33,367 bases of DNA from CAYSLC01 sp964431545 (GTDB lineage Bacteria > Desulfobacterota > Desulfobacteria > Desulfobacterales > JAABSP01), in assembly GCA_964431545.1 (NCBI GenBank), contig CAYSLC010000034.1, forward strand, positions 1 to 33,367, read 5' to 3'. The notes below the pieces were generated by a model. It worked only from the letters and a program-made list of their open reading frames with translations. It searched no databases and was not told the origin of the DNA. Every line of letters begins with the position of its first letter. Position 1 is the first letter of the stretch. This document shows positions 21,941-30,529 of the stretch, one piece after another. The translations under genes and the position numbers were made by a program.

Positions 21941-24052
21941 ATGGCGCCCATTTCGGGTCGACCGACGGAAGGTGTGAAAAAACCTTTGTCAAAAGCCGCG
22001 GCTGCCGCACTCTTTCTTTTCGCACTGCTCACCCCCGTGTGCCTGGTCCTCCCCGTCCGGGCGCAAACGCCCCTTTCCGGTGAAGGGGAGACCCTCTCCT
22101 ATCTCAAAGGCCTTTCCATCGAAGAGCTGGTCACAACGGAGATCACCTCGGTCTCCAAAAAGTCGGAGCCCCTGTTCAATACCGCCGCGGCCATCTCCGT
22201 GATCACCGGAGAGGATCTCCGCCGGGCGGGGATCCACCTCCTTCCGGAGGCGCTGCGGATGGTCCCCGGCATGGCGGTGGCCCGGATCGACGGGTCCAGG
22301 TGGGCCATCAGCGCCCGGGGGTTCAACGATTACTTCGCCAACAAGATGCTGGTCCTCATCGACGGCCGGAGCGTCTACACCCCGCTCTTCTCCGGGGTCT
22401 ACTGGAACGTCCAGGACACCCTCATCGAGGACATCGAGCGGATCGAAGTGATCCGCGGACCAGGGGCCGCCATCTGGGGAGCCAACGCGGTCAACGGGGT
22501 GGTCAACATCATCACCAAGCACACCCGAAAGACCCAGGGGGGGTACCTCTCGGCCGCCGCCGGCAGCCACGAAAGGCCCCTCGCCGCCGCCCGGTACGGC
22601 GGCGCGCTCGACCCGGAGACCACCTACCGGCTCTTTGCCAAGGGGTTCAACCGGGCCCCCCTGGAGGCCCGGGACGGCGGCGAGGCCCATGACGCATGGG
22701 AGAGCCTCCGGGCCGGGTTCCGCATGGACCGGACCCTGCGGCGGGACGACCTCTCCGTCCAGGGCGAGATCTATGACGGCCAGGGGGACGCCACCCTCTC
22801 TTTGTCCGGTTTCCCGGCCCCGCCCTTCAGCCGGGATGTCGAGGCGACCGAGACCTTCGGCGGCGGCCATCTCCTGGGCCGGTGGGAACACCGGTTCTCC
22901 CCGCGCTCCGACATCGAAACCACCCTCTACTACGACCGCACCCAAAGGGATCAGTACGTCACCGAGGAGGAGCGGGACACCTTCGATATCGAGGTCCGGC
23001 ACCGCTGGAACCCCGAGGGGGCCCACGACGTGGTCTGGGGCCTGGGGTACCGGTGGACGGGGGACCGGATCGAAAACTCCGAGCACATCTCTCTTTCCCC
23101 CGACAGCCGGGACACAGATCTGTGGAGCGCCTTTGTCCAGGACGACATCGCCCTTTTCCCCGATCGCCTGTGGATCACCATCGGATCGAAGTTCGAGCAC
23201 AACGACTACAGCGGGTTCGAGGTCCAGCCGAGCCTCCGCCTCCGGGCCGCGCCGGCGGAGAATCAGACCCTCTGGGCGGCGGTCTCCCGGGCCGTGCGCA
23301 CGCCCTCCCGGGCCGATCACGACTGCCGGATCACCGCGGCGGTCGTTCCGGATCCCAGGGGGAACCTCGCGGTGGTTCGGATCCTCGGCACCGACGACTT
23401 CGACGCCGAAGAGCTGATCGCCTATGAAGTCGGGTACCGGTGGCTGCCGGGGGAGCGTCTCTCCGTCGACCTCGCCGCGTTCTTCAACGAGTATGACGAC
23501 CTGCGGGTGTCCGCCCCGGCCGACCCCTATCTGGAGCCGGCGCCCCCGCCCCCCCACCTGGTGGTCCCCCAATACATCACCAACCGGAAGCAGGGGGAGA
23601 CCTACGGCGTGGAACTCGGCTCCACCTGGCAGGCCGCGGACCGGCTCAAGCTCTTTTTCAACTACACCTGGCTCCGGCGGCATTTGTCCGTTTTCGATCC
23701 AGACACCGGCCGAACCGCCCACAGCGAAGTCGATTCCAAGGGCAATCCCGAACACCAGGTCCACCTGCGCGCCTACCTCGACCTTCCTTGGAACCTCACC
23801 CTCGATACGGAGATCTACTACGTCTCCGAGCTGGAGAAACGGAACAACGACGGATACCTCCGGCTCGACGCCCGTCTGGGCTGGAGCCCCTGGAAGAACC
23901 TGGAGATCAGCCTCAACGGAGAGAACCTCTTTGACGACGGACACACCGAATTCCCCGCCATCCTCCACGACGTGGCCCTCGATTCCCCCAGCTACATGGT
24001 CCATTCCGAGATCCCCACCCAGTGGTGGCTGGAAGTGGCCCATGCGTTCTGA
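21941..24052 (+). CDS. TonB-dependent outer-membrane receptor
   Basis: The protein has 703 residues from ATG 21941; a GTG at 21974 would give a compact signal peptide MKKPLSKAAAAALFLFALL and is a serious alternative, although neither has a clear ribosome site. After the signal peptide comes LSIEELVTTEITSVSKK, which may include the TonB-contact region, and then a plug domain with AISVITGEDLRRAG, LPEALRMVPGMAVARID, SARGFNDYF, NKMLVLIDGRSVY, IERIEVIRGPGAAIWGANAV and VNIITK. The rest is a 22-strand-type barrel ending VAHAF, with C-terminal Phe as expected. The substrate (siderophore, cobalamin, sugar) cannot be read. The plug resembles receptors with the EVTSVSKK opening that are frequent in deltaproteobacteria. 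Tandem operator-like repeats precede the promoter. Confidence 0.93.
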   Translation: MAPISGRPTEGVKKPLSKAAAAALFLFALLTPVCLVLPVRAQTPLSGEGETLSYLKGLSIEELVTTEITSVSKKSEPLFNTAAAISVITGEDLRRAGIHLLPEALRMVPGMAVARIDGSRWAISARGFNDYFANKMLVLIDGRSVYTPLFSGVYWNVQDTLIEDIERIEVIRGPGAAIWGANAVNGVVNIITKHTRKTQGGYLSAAAGSHERPLAAARYGGALDPETTYRLFAKGFNRAPLEARDGGEAHDAWESLRAGFRMDRTLRRDDLSVQGEIYDGQGDATLSLSGFPAPPFSRDVEATETFGGGHLLGRWEHRFSPRSDIETTLYYDRTQRDQYVTEEERDTFDIEVRHRWNPEGAHDVVWGLGYRWTGDRIENSEHISLSPDSRDTDLWSAFVQDDIALFPDRLWITIGSKFEHNDYSGFEVQPSLRLRAAPAENQTLWAAVSRAVRTPSRADHDCRITAAVVPDPRGNLAVVRILGTDDFDAEELIAYEVGYRWLPGERLSVDLAAFFNEYDDLRVSAPADPYLEPAPPPPHLVVPQYITNRKQGETYGVELGSTWQAADRLKLFFNYTWLRRHLSVFDPDTGRTAHSEVDSKGNPEHQVHLRAYLDLPWNLTLDTEIYYVSELEKRNNDGYLRLDARLGWSPWKNLEISLNGENLFDDGHTEFPAILHDVALDSPSYMVHSEIPTQWWLEVAHAF

Positions 24053-24085
24053 CCGAAAAAGGGTGGACCCTCTCCGTCAAACCCA

Positions 24086-24115
24086 TTGACAATTTGTTCC
24101 AAACCCGCCGAATGT
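24086..24115 (+). promoter_or_regulatory. Possible promoter for the SPFH gene pair
   Basis: A perfect -35 TTGACA (24086-24091) is followed at 18 bases by GAATGT (24110-24115), a weak -10. It lies about 60 bases before the first SPFH start. Confidence 0.35.
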
Positions 24116-24173
24116 GGTATGGTCCGTAAGGCAACCACGGGAACCGCAACACACCCAAGGGGGAGGATCGACC

Positions 24174-25163
24174 ATGGCAGTTTTCGGATTTCTCATCGGC
24201 ATCGCGGCGTACTTCGTCTACCGGAGCATTCTGACGGGGTTCTACACCGTCCGCCCCAATGAACGGGCGGTCATCACCGTATTCGGCAAGGCCCAGCGCC
24301 TTCCCATGGGGGAGGCCCCGGGACCGGAATCGGCCCTTTCCGAGGAGGAGAAGGAGCGGTACGACTACCCCCGGCTCAAGACCATCGCTCCGGGGGGGCC
24401 CTACTTCAAGTGGCCCTGGATGAAGATCCACAAGGTGGACATCCAGACCCAGGCCCTCGACCTCACCTGGGACCCCACCAAGGCCCAGGAGACCATCGAG
24501 GCGGTGACCAAGGACAACCTCACCATCGGGGTCAACGGCCAGATCCGGTTCCGGGTGAGCGAAAACAACCTCTACCCCTATCTTTTCGGGGTCCAAAGCC
24601 CCCTGGAGCACGTGATGGGGTTTTTCATCTCGGTGCTTCGGGAGCGGATCGCCAACTTCTCCGACCCCAAGGGGACCCAGCTGGTCAAGGACGCGGAACT
24701 CGGGGAGGGAAAGGAGAGCGGCGGCGTGGAGATCTCCGAAGGGGTCTCCATCAATGATCTGCGCAAGAACCTGCCGCTGTTGAACGACTACATGGAGGAG
24801 CAGTGCCGCAACACCCCCGAGCGGTACGGGATCGAGCTGGACGCGGCCCTGATCACCGAGATCGACCCGCCCAGCGAGGTGGACGCCGCCTTGTCGGCCA
24901 TCAACTCCACCCGGAACCAGGTGGCGGCCGACATCAGCACCGCCCGGGCCGACGCGGAACAGCAGATCACCATGAGCAACCGGGCGGTGGAGATCGCCTC
25001 CAACAACGCCCAGGCGGAGGTGGCCCCCCTGAACGAACTCGCCCGGACCCTGATGGAGATCAAGGCGGAGGGCGGATCGGCGGCCCTGAAAGCCTACGTG
25101 AGGAACATGCAGATGCCCCTGCTGGGCCGGGCCGACCGCCTCATCAAGACCTCGAGGGCGTAG
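24174..25163 (+). CDS. SPFH / Band 7 domain membrane protein (first of a pair)
   Basis: The protein has 329 residues. One N-terminal membrane helix (about 3-22) is followed by an SPFH domain (about 24-240) with NERAVITVFGKAQRL, GPYFKWPWMKIHKVDIQ and VTKDNLTIGVNGQIRFRV, then a coiled coil rich in Ala/Glu/Gln (about 240-300) and a short tail. SPFH proteins such as stomatin, prohibitin and HflK/HflC form large cage-like rings on membranes that define domains and control proteases. The inserted acidic segment (residues about 46-62, GPESALSEEEKER) between the first two strands is not typical of the domain. Start 24174 has GGAGG seven bases upstream. A second, different SPFH protein follows after 34 bases. 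Confidence 0.88.
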   Translation: MAVFGFLIGIAAYFVYRSILTGFYTVRPNERAVITVFGKAQRLPMGEAPGPESALSEEEKERYDYPRLKTIAPGGPYFKWPWMKIHKVDIQTQALDLTWDPTKAQETIEAVTKDNLTIGVNGQIRFRVSENNLYPYLFGVQSPLEHVMGFFISVLRERIANFSDPKGTQLVKDAELGEGKESGGVEISEGVSINDLRKNLPLLNDYMEEQCRNTPERYGIELDAALITEIDPPSEVDAALSAINSTRNQVAADISTARADAEQQITMSNRAVEIASNNAQAEVAPLNELARTLMEIKAEGGSAALKAYVRNMQMPLLGRADRLIKTSRA

Positions 25164-25197
25164 AGAAAAACCGCAAAGGAAAAAAGAGGAGAAGATC

Positions 25198-26133
25198 ATG
25201 GGACCTGATTGGACCGCGTTTATCCTCCTGTTGCTGGCGGGGTGGGCGACCATCCCGTTCTGTCTGTTCATCGGGCGCCGACTGGGATTGTACATCACCG
25301 TGGCCGAGGCCGAGGCGAGCGTCTACACCCTTTTCGGAAAGGTGCTGGGGACCATCTCCACGCCGGGGCTCAACTTTCCCATCCTCCGTTTCGGCCCCAA
25401 GGCCCTGCTGCTGCCCTTCTTCGGGAAACGGCAGATCGTCAATACCGCCCTGCGCCAGAACTACCTCCGGAGCCAGATGGTCAACTCCGAGGAGGGGACC
25501 CCCATGGGGGTGGGGATCTGGTACGAGATGCAGGTGACCGACCCGGTCTCCTACCTCTTCAAGAACGCCAACCCCGAGGGCTCCCTGGAGGCGAACGTGG
25601 CCAGCTCCACCATCTCGGTCCTCTCCAACCTGGAGATGGAGAAGATGCTGGAGAACCGCCACGGATTGAGCCGCACCGTCCGCAGCACGGTCTCCCCCCT
25701 GTCCGAGAAGTGGGGGTACCGGCTCGGCTCCGTCTATATCCGGAAGGTCGCCTTCACCGACCGGGCCATGGTGGAGAACATCACGGAGAAGGTGGTCAAG
25801 CGGCTGGTCCAGGTCACCAGCGCCATGAAGCAGGATGGGGAGAACCGGGTGGGGCTGATCAAGAGCCAGACCGCCAACAAGGTCTCCCAGAAGATGGCCG
25901 AGGCCTCCTCGGTCCGTCCCGAGGTGGTCGGCTCCACGCTCAACAGCATCGCCAAGAAGGATTCGGAGGTCCTGGAGGCGGTGCTGACCGTCATGGAGAC
26001 CGAACATCTGCTCGATTCGGGCGCCGCCGTGGAGGTGATCCCGGAGGGGACCTCGGTGCTGGTGCAGATGGGGGGCGACCGCCGGACCCCGCCGCCGGAC
26101 CCCCGCCGCGCCGATACCGACCGGCGGCGGTAG
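25198..26133 (+). CDS. SPFH / Band 7 domain membrane protein (second of a pair)
   Basis: The protein has 311 residues. An N-terminal helix (about 8-27) precedes an SPFH domain: AEAEASVYTLFGKVLGTIS, GLNFPILRF, VNTALRQNYLRSQMVNSEEG, PMGVGIWYEMQVTDPVSYLF, and a STVSPLSEKWGYRLGSVYI region. A shorter helical tail follows and the C-terminus is Pro/Arg rich. The paired organisation with the preceding gene resembles HflK/HflC, two different SPFH subunits alternating in one ring; neither protein is HflK or HflC by sequence as I read it. No FtsH lies in the window. GAGGAG precedes the start. A hetero-oligomeric membrane scaffold is the inferred role. Confidence 0.85.
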   Translation: MGPDWTAFILLLLAGWATIPFCLFIGRRLGLYITVAEAEASVYTLFGKVLGTISTPGLNFPILRFGPKALLLPFFGKRQIVNTALRQNYLRSQMVNSEEGTPMGVGIWYEMQVTDPVSYLFKNANPEGSLEANVASSTISVLSNLEMEKMLENRHGLSRTVRSTVSPLSEKWGYRLGSVYIRKVAFTDRAMVENITEKVVKRLVQVTSAMKQDGENRVGLIKSQTANKVSQKMAEASSVRPEVVGSTLNSIAKKDSEVLEAVLTVMETEHLLDSGAAVEVIPEGTSVLVQMGGDRRTPPPDPRRADTDRRR

Positions 26134-26246
26134 CCCGGCCGCGGGTGATCCGAGGATAGACCCGGAAACAAAAACCGAAGCGAAAATTGACCGACTGCGA
26201 AGGCGCCGAACCCGGCGCGGTTGAACCGGCCCGCGAGGAGTCGAAG

Positions 26247-27296
26247 ATGTTCCAGAGCCCATGGAGGAGAAGATTCATTTCCCTGACGGTCGCCGCCGTT
26301 CTGCTCTTTCCGGCCCCGGCGGGGGCCATCGAACTCGGCCCGCTGCTCCTGGCCGAGGCCGGATCCGGCGCCGCCGGCGGGTCCGGAGCCGAAGACCCGG
26401 AGGCGGATCTGGCCGAAAAATCGACCCGGATGGTGGACGACACCCACGGCCGGATTTCCCGGACCCTCCTCACTTCGTCCGAGTGGCTCGACTCCTTCTT
26501 CGAGGATGAGGAGTACGAGGAGGAGATCAACCGGACCCGGATGAAGGTCAAGCTCAAGACCTTCGTGGACGAGGACGGGCCGGAGTTCGACGCCAGCGTC
26601 TCCTTCAAGCTGGTGCTGCCGGAGTTCGAGGACCGCCTCTCCCTGGAGATCTCCGGCGATGGGGAGGACGACATCGACCTGGACGCCGGCGGCCAGGACG
26701 TGGAGGAGCGGATCGAGCAGACCGAGGATCGGAACGTCACCACCGCCCTCCGGTACCTGGTGACCGCCACCGACCGGCTCAACATCAGCCTCTCCGGCGG
26801 GCTCCGCCTGCGGGACATCGAGCCGGTGGTCTTCATCGGGCCCCGGTACCGGGAGTCCTTCGACTTGGACCCCTGGCTGGTGCGGTTCACCCAGCGGTTC
26901 CGGTGGTTCACCGACACCGGCGTGGAATCGAAGACCCGGTTCGACTTCGAGCGCCCCTTCCTGGAGAAATACTACTTCCGGTTCACCACCGAGGGGAACT
27001 GGTACGAGAATGAGGACGGCTTCTTCTACCGGCTCAACCACACCGTCTCCAGGCCCCTCGGCCTGGACCGGGCCATTGAACTCCAGTGGAACAACTATTT
27101 CCAGACCCGCCCCTACAACCGGCTGGAGGTCTCCGCCATCCGGCTCCGGTACCGCACCCGCATGTGGCGGGACTGGATCATCTTCGAGGCGGCGCCCCAG
27201 GTCGCCTTCCCCAAGTCCGAGGATTACGAGCCGACCCCGGGCCTGCTGATCCGGTTCGATCTGATCTTCGGGTTCGTGCCCGACGAGCGGATCTGA
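26247..27296 (+). CDS. Predicted outer-membrane beta-barrel protein of unknown function
   Basis: The protein has 349 residues. A signal peptide (about 1-28; ISLTVAAVLLFPAPAGA) is followed by an acidic region with a helical stretch (RISRTLLTSSEWLDSFFEDEEYEEE) and then alternating strands with aromatic ends (TRMKVKLKTFVDED, DASVSFKLVLPEF, SLSGGLRLRDIEPVVFIGPRY, FTQRFRWFTDTG, YYFRFTTEGNWY). The pattern fits a small beta-barrel. I recall similar uncharacterised proteins in deltaproteobacteria but no functional name. GAGGAG lies six bases before ATG 26247; the in-frame ATG-less upstream part is polar and not used. It follows the SPFH pair by 113 bases and could be part of that unit. An extremely acidic segment at about 147-162 (GDGEDDIDLDAGG) might bind calcium; this is speculation. 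Confidence 0.7.
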   Translation: MFQSPWRRRFISLTVAAVLLFPAPAGAIELGPLLLAEAGSGAAGGSGAEDPEADLAEKSTRMVDDTHGRISRTLLTSSEWLDSFFEDEEYEEEINRTRMKVKLKTFVDEDGPEFDASVSFKLVLPEFEDRLSLEISGDGEDDIDLDAGGQDVEERIEQTEDRNVTTALRYLVTATDRLNISLSGGLRLRDIEPVVFIGPRYRESFDLDPWLVRFTQRFRWFTDTGVESKTRFDFERPFLEKYYFRFTTEGNWYENEDGFFYRLNHTVSRPLGLDRAIELQWNNYFQTRPYNRLEVSAIRLRYRTRMWRDWIIFEAAPQVAFPKSEDYEPTPGLLIRFDLIFGFVPDERI

Positions 27297-27310
27297 GGCC
27301 GACCCGCCGA

Positions 27311-27339
27311 TTGACAAAAGGCCGGGGGCCGCTTTACAG
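27311..27339 (+). promoter_or_regulatory. Sigma-70-type promoter for the selenoprotein gene
   Basis: TTGACA (27311-27316) is perfect; TTACAG (27334-27339) follows at 17 bases. The start would be about 75 bases before the ATG. Confidence 0.5.
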
Positions 27340-27419
27340 TTCGGCCCGGTATCCATTGACGGGCCGGCCGGTTCGCCGGGCGGTCCGTTCACCTCAACGA
27401 AAAGGAAGAAGGAGGCACC

Positions 27420-27620
27420 ATGGCCGAGACCATCATCTACGGAAAACAGGGGTGACCGTACACCGACCGGGCCAGGCAGGCCCATCCGGACCACCGGTAT
27501 TATGACGTGAAGAAGGAGACGGAGCGGCTGACCGAGATGCTCGAATACTCCGACGGACAGCGGAAGGTGCCGGTGATCGTGGAGGGGGAGAAGGTCTCCG
27601 TGGGGTACGGCGGCACCTGA
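27420..27620 (+). CDS. UXX-star family glutaredoxin-like selenoprotein (UGA at codon 12 read as selenocysteine)
   Basis: Reading from ATG 27420 (AAGGAGG at good spacing), the 12th codon is TGA (27453-27455), and the frame stays open to a second TGA at 27618-27620, giving 66 residues. Around the UGA the peptide is IIYGKQG-U-PYTDRARQA, where Sec replaces the first Cys of a glutaredoxin CPYC. Downstream come YYDVKKETERLTEMLEYS, the thioredoxin-fold cis-proline in RKVPVIVEG (Pro51), and the C-terminal GYGGT. This is the layout of the UXX-star selenoprotein group that I know from deltaproteobacteria. A hairpin suitable as a bacterial SECIS follows the UGA. A thiol or redox role is expected. Ordinary gene callers stop at the UGA and miss the gene. 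It requires selABCD elsewhere in the genome. Confidence 0.88.
27453..27489 (+). promoter_or_regulatory. Candidate bacterial SECIS element
   Basis: Behind the UGA, GGGCC (27469-27473) pairs with GGCCC (27479-27483) and leaves an AGGCA loop (27474-27478) whose second base is G; outer CCG/CGG pairs can extend it. The loop begins 18 bases after the UGA, inside the distance known for SelB-binding hairpins. Confidence 0.6.
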
Positions 27621-27672
27621 GGGGTCTGAATCCGGCACGGGTTGCCGGAAAAACACGAATCCTCGACATTTT

Positions 27673-27709
27673 CGGGATCCGGGCCTCAGAGGCCGCTGCC
27701 CGGATCCCG
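27673..27709. repeat. 11-bp inverted repeat around the MFS stop codon
   Basis: CGGGATCCGGG (27673-27683) and CCCGGATCCCG (27699-27709) form a stable hairpin with a 15-base loop holding the stop codon of the convergent MFS gene. There is no T-run, so it may act as an mRNA 3' end barrier rather than a standard terminator between the two converging genes. Confidence 0.45.
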
Positions 27710-29026
27710 CCCCACCGCCGATCGGGGGACCAGGCGGAAGACCAGAACGGCCTGGAGGGCCAACCCCATCATCGTCATCCCGGCGGCCGCCACATAGGCC
27801 GCCCGGTAGGCAAAGACCGCTTCGGCCCCCCGGGCCAGAAGGGCGTCCACCACCGGCCCGGCCACCAAGGTGCCGGAGATGCCCCAGCTCAAAAAGAAGG
27901 TGGCGTTGAAGTACCCGAAGAGCCGCGCCCGCCGCTCCGGCGGAATGAGCACCGAGGCGAAGGCGTAGGCCGACGCCATGATCACCACATTGCTCGTCCC
28001 CTTGAGGAAGCTTCCCAAAAAGATCGTCCCCAGGCTCCGCCCGAAGATATAGCAGAGCAGATACCCCATGGCGGCCAGCGCCCCCAGGCAGACGGCCCGG
28101 CCGTTGCCCAGGCGCCGTCCGATGCGCCCGGCCAAGAGCCCCATGAGGATCACCGCCGCCGATTCGGTGTTGACGATATGGCTCAGCATCCGGCTGGTGA
28201 CCGCGAACCCCTCCTCCAGAAAGAGGTACTGGGACTGGAGGATCACCGCCGCGTTCCGGCCGAAGTTGATGAGGACCATGGCGGTGAGAAAGATATGGAA
28301 GAGGCGGATGGAGGCCCGGTCCGACGCGCCATCCCCGGTCCCGGCCGTCTCCCGGCCGAGCCCCCCCTCGGGCAGGGAGGCCATGGGGATCAAAGAGAGG
28401 AACATCACCCCGGCGGCCACGAAGAAGAGGGCCCCGCTGGAGAACCCCCACCCCTCGAACCGGAACCCGAGCCCGTCGTAGAGAAGCCCCCCGATCCCCA
28501 CGCCGGCGATGCGGCCGAGCCCGCCGACGCTGGAGAGCCACCCCTGGACCGTGGACCGCCGGGACTCGGGGTAGAGGTCGGAGATCAGGGCGCTCCAGCC
28601 GATGTTGCTCATGGACCAGAAGATCTCCACCACCGCCAGCCCGAGGATGATCACGTATCCGGCGCCCCTGGGCGCGTCGATCCGGATGTGGAGGAACCAG
28701 ACGAGGAGGGTCCCGACGGCGGCCAGGCATTCGCCCCGGATGATGAAGGTCCGGCGGAGCTGGTACCGGTCCGACAGCCGGCCCCAGAGGAACATCTGGC
28801 ACAGGACGTTCAAGAGCATGGGCAGGGTGGCCATCAGGGTGGTCTCGGTGGCCGACAGGCCCAGGAAGAACCGCAGGTAGACGGAGAGGTAGGCGTAGAA
28901 GAGCCCCCGCCGGAACATGGCCATGGCCTCGAAGGCGGCGATCCCCGCAAAGACCCGCGCCGGGCCCCGCCCCGTGAAATCTCCGGGGACGGCCCCCGCC
29001 TTGTGGCTGGATGTGGCCCGGTCCAT
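27686..29026 (-). CDS. Major facilitator superfamily transporter
   Basis: The protein has 446 residues with about 12 hydrophobic helices in two halves joined by a polar loop (LPEGGLGRETAGTGDGASD, about 221-239). The MFS loop 2-3 motif is visible as GRLSDRYQLRR, and the matching half-repeat as AGRIGRRLGNGRAV. The first helix carries FRRGLFYAYLSVYLRFFLG. It moves a small solute across the inner membrane, by proton coupling in most relatives; the direction and substrate are not readable. I do not recognise a specific subfamily. The start at 29026 has AAAGGG just upstream and GGAGGG a little further. It is convergent with the selenoprotein gene. Confidence 0.9.
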   Translation of the reverse strand: MDRATSSHKAGAVPGDFTGRGPARVFAGIAAFEAMAMFRRGLFYAYLSVYLRFFLGLSATETTLMATLPMLLNVLCQMFLWGRLSDRYQLRRTFIIRGECLAAVGTLLVWFLHIRIDAPRGAGYVIILGLAVVEIFWSMSNIGWSALISDLYPESRRSTVQGWLSSVGGLGRIAGVGIGGLLYDGLGFRFEGWGFSSGALFFVAAGVMFLSLIPMASLPEGGLGRETAGTGDGASDRASIRLFHIFLTAMVLINFGRNAAVILQSQYLFLEEGFAVTSRMLSHIVNTESAAVILMGLLAGRIGRRLGNGRAVCLGALAAMGYLLCYIFGRSLGTIFLGSFLKGTSNVVIMASAYAFASVLIPPERRARLFGYFNATFFLSWGISGTLVAGPVVDALLARGAEAVFAYRAAYVAAAGMTMMGLALQAVLVFRLVPRSAVGRDPGSGL

Positions 29027-29382
29027 GCCCTTTTTCTTCCCTCCGGCTCCGGTTCTCCGTCAAAATCGAAGGGGCGGGCACCAAGGCCCGCCCCCGATGG
29101 GAAGGTCGCCCCCTGAACGGGCGGACGTTCCCCATTTCACCGACAATCCACCAAAATAAGACCGATTCCCGGTCCGGCAACCCCGCGGACGGCCGGTGCC
29201 GGCGGTCGGTGGCGACGGTCCGGCCGGACTTTCCGGCCCACCGGTTGATTTTACCGCATAAAATGCTTACCGTGGAAGATCGGCGCCACGGAAACAGACC
29301 GCGCGCATCACGCGAACCGAGTGACACCAAAACGGGAGTTTTTCTCTTCTTTCAATAGGATCCACACGCCATAGAGCAAATC
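29027..29382. other. Divergent intergenic region, no gene seen
   Basis: This 356-base spacer separates the MFS and J-domain genes. It has no reading frame with a convincing ribosome site. TAAAAT (29260-29265) is a -10-like hexamer on the plus strand, without a good -35. No heat-shock-type consensus was found in front of the J-domain gene. Confidence 0.5.
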
Positions 29383-30210
29383 ATGCAATCCGATTATTAC
29401 CAGACCCTCGGCATCCCCTCGGATGCCGACGAGAAGACCATCAAGGACGCCTACCGGAAGCTCGCCTTCCAGTACCACCCGGACCGGAACAGCGACGACG
29501 CCGGCGCGGCGGTGCGGATGAAGTCGGTCAACGAGGCGTACGCCGTCCTCTCCCATCCCGAAAAGCGGCGGGAGTACGACGCCATTCGGGGCCGGTTCGG
29601 CAGGTCGGCGGCCCACGGCCGATTCCGGCAGACCTATTCGGACCAGGACATCTTCTCCGGCTCCGACCTCAACCAGGTCCTGGACGAGATCGCCAAGACC
29701 TTCGGGCTCCGGGGGTTCGAGGACATCTTCCGGGAGGTTTACGGCCAGGGCGGGCGGGGCCGCGGACGCCACTTCCACGCCCACGGCCGGGGCTTCGACG
29801 CCAAGGGTTACGTCTTCACGGGCCCCGTGGGCGGCACCCGTCCCGGTCACCGCCGGACGGACCAGGAGGCGCCCCCGTCGGGCGGGGTTTTGGGGAAGAT
29901 GGCCAAGTACCTCCTCAAGACGGTGGCCGGGGTGGAGCTGCCCGAGCCCGGAGAGGATCTGGAGGACCGGATCACCCTGAGCCCCGAGCTGGCGGCCGAC
30001 GGCGGCCCCTACGCCTATTTCCACCGGCTCAACGGCAAGAAGCTGGTGGTCCGGGTCCCCTCCGGCGTCCGGGAGGGGCAGCGGATCCGGCTGTCCGGCA
30101 TGGGCAAGGAGGGAAAGGGGGGCGGAACCCCCGGCGACCTCTACCTCAAGGTCCAGATCAAAAAACCGTTGTTCAAGCGGATCAAGGACTACCTGGCGGA
30201 GATCGTCTGA
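29383..30210 (+). CDS. DnaJ-type (CbpA-like) J-domain co-chaperone without zinc-finger domain
   Basis: The protein has 275 residues. The J-domain at 1-70 has the essential His32-Pro33-Asp34 in KLAFQYHPDRN, and a C-terminal DnaJ substrate-binding unit (about 190-270) includes VVRVPSGVREGQRIRLSGMG and GDLYLKVQIKKP. Between them lie a helical region (LNQVLDEIAKTFGLRGFEDIF) and a Gly/His/Arg-rich segment. The CxxCxGxG zinc repeats of DnaJ are absent and the C-terminal part is only about half that of CbpA, so this is a short co-chaperone that stimulates DnaK on a subset of clients. No strong ribosome site precedes the start; other upstream starts do not exist in the frame. Confidence 0.87.
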   Translation: MQSDYYQTLGIPSDADEKTIKDAYRKLAFQYHPDRNSDDAGAAVRMKSVNEAYAVLSHPEKRREYDAIRGRFGRSAAHGRFRQTYSDQDIFSGSDLNQVLDEIAKTFGLRGFEDIFREVYGQGGRGRGRHFHAHGRGFDAKGYVFTGPVGGTRPGHRRTDQEAPPSGGVLGKMAKYLLKTVAGVELPEPGEDLEDRITLSPELAADGGPYAYFHRLNGKKLVVRVPSGVREGQRIRLSGMGKEGKGGGTPGDLYLKVQIKKPLFKRIKDYLAEIV

Positions 30211-30529
30211 GGTCCCGCCGGCACTCTCGGGGGGATCGGCCTTCCCGCCCCGGCCGCGCCGCCGGATTCCCGCCGATTCCCGCTTTCCAACCGGCTCTTT
30301 CATGTCCGCCGCGCCAACCGCTGCCGGGTGCGCCGGAAGAAGCCGGCCCGGGTCCGCGTCAAACTCCCCACCATCCGCCGCCGCCCCCCAGGGCGGGCGA
30401 ACGGACGCTTGCCTTTCCCGCCCGATTTACGCTATAGCCTGCGGAGGCGATCACATTTGTCATCGGCGCCGTCCGGGCCGCTTCCGTCAGCAGCGGCGCG
30501 GTCGACGCCCCGGCTCCGGAAGGAAGCCC
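30211..30529. other. Intergenic region with a possible promoter
   Basis: This 319-base spacer has no convincing gene. On the plus strand TTGCCT (30409-30414), 17 bases, CTATAG (30432-30437) is a plausible promoter for the endonuclease III-like gene, about 90 bases before its start. Confidence 0.4.

Noticed and set aside
21989..24043. 684-codon minus-strand frame opposite the TonB receptor
   Set aside because: Complement of a well-supported receptor gene; Val/Gly/Asp/Pro bias typical of antisense frames.
27420..27452. Broken glutaredoxin pseudogene with a nonsense mutation
   Set aside because: The frame after the UGA keeps family features to a normal C-terminus, the UGA falls exactly at the redox Cys position, and a suitable hairpin follows; a random stop would not be so placed.
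27636..27652. Terminator for the selenoprotein gene (CCGGCA-CGGGT-TGCCGG)
   Set aside because: The short stem is followed by A's rather than T's on the coding strand.
25734..29330. 1198-codon open frame on the minus strand
   Set aside because: It is antisense to the SPFH2 and outer-membrane genes and out of frame with the MFS gene, with no recognisable domain.
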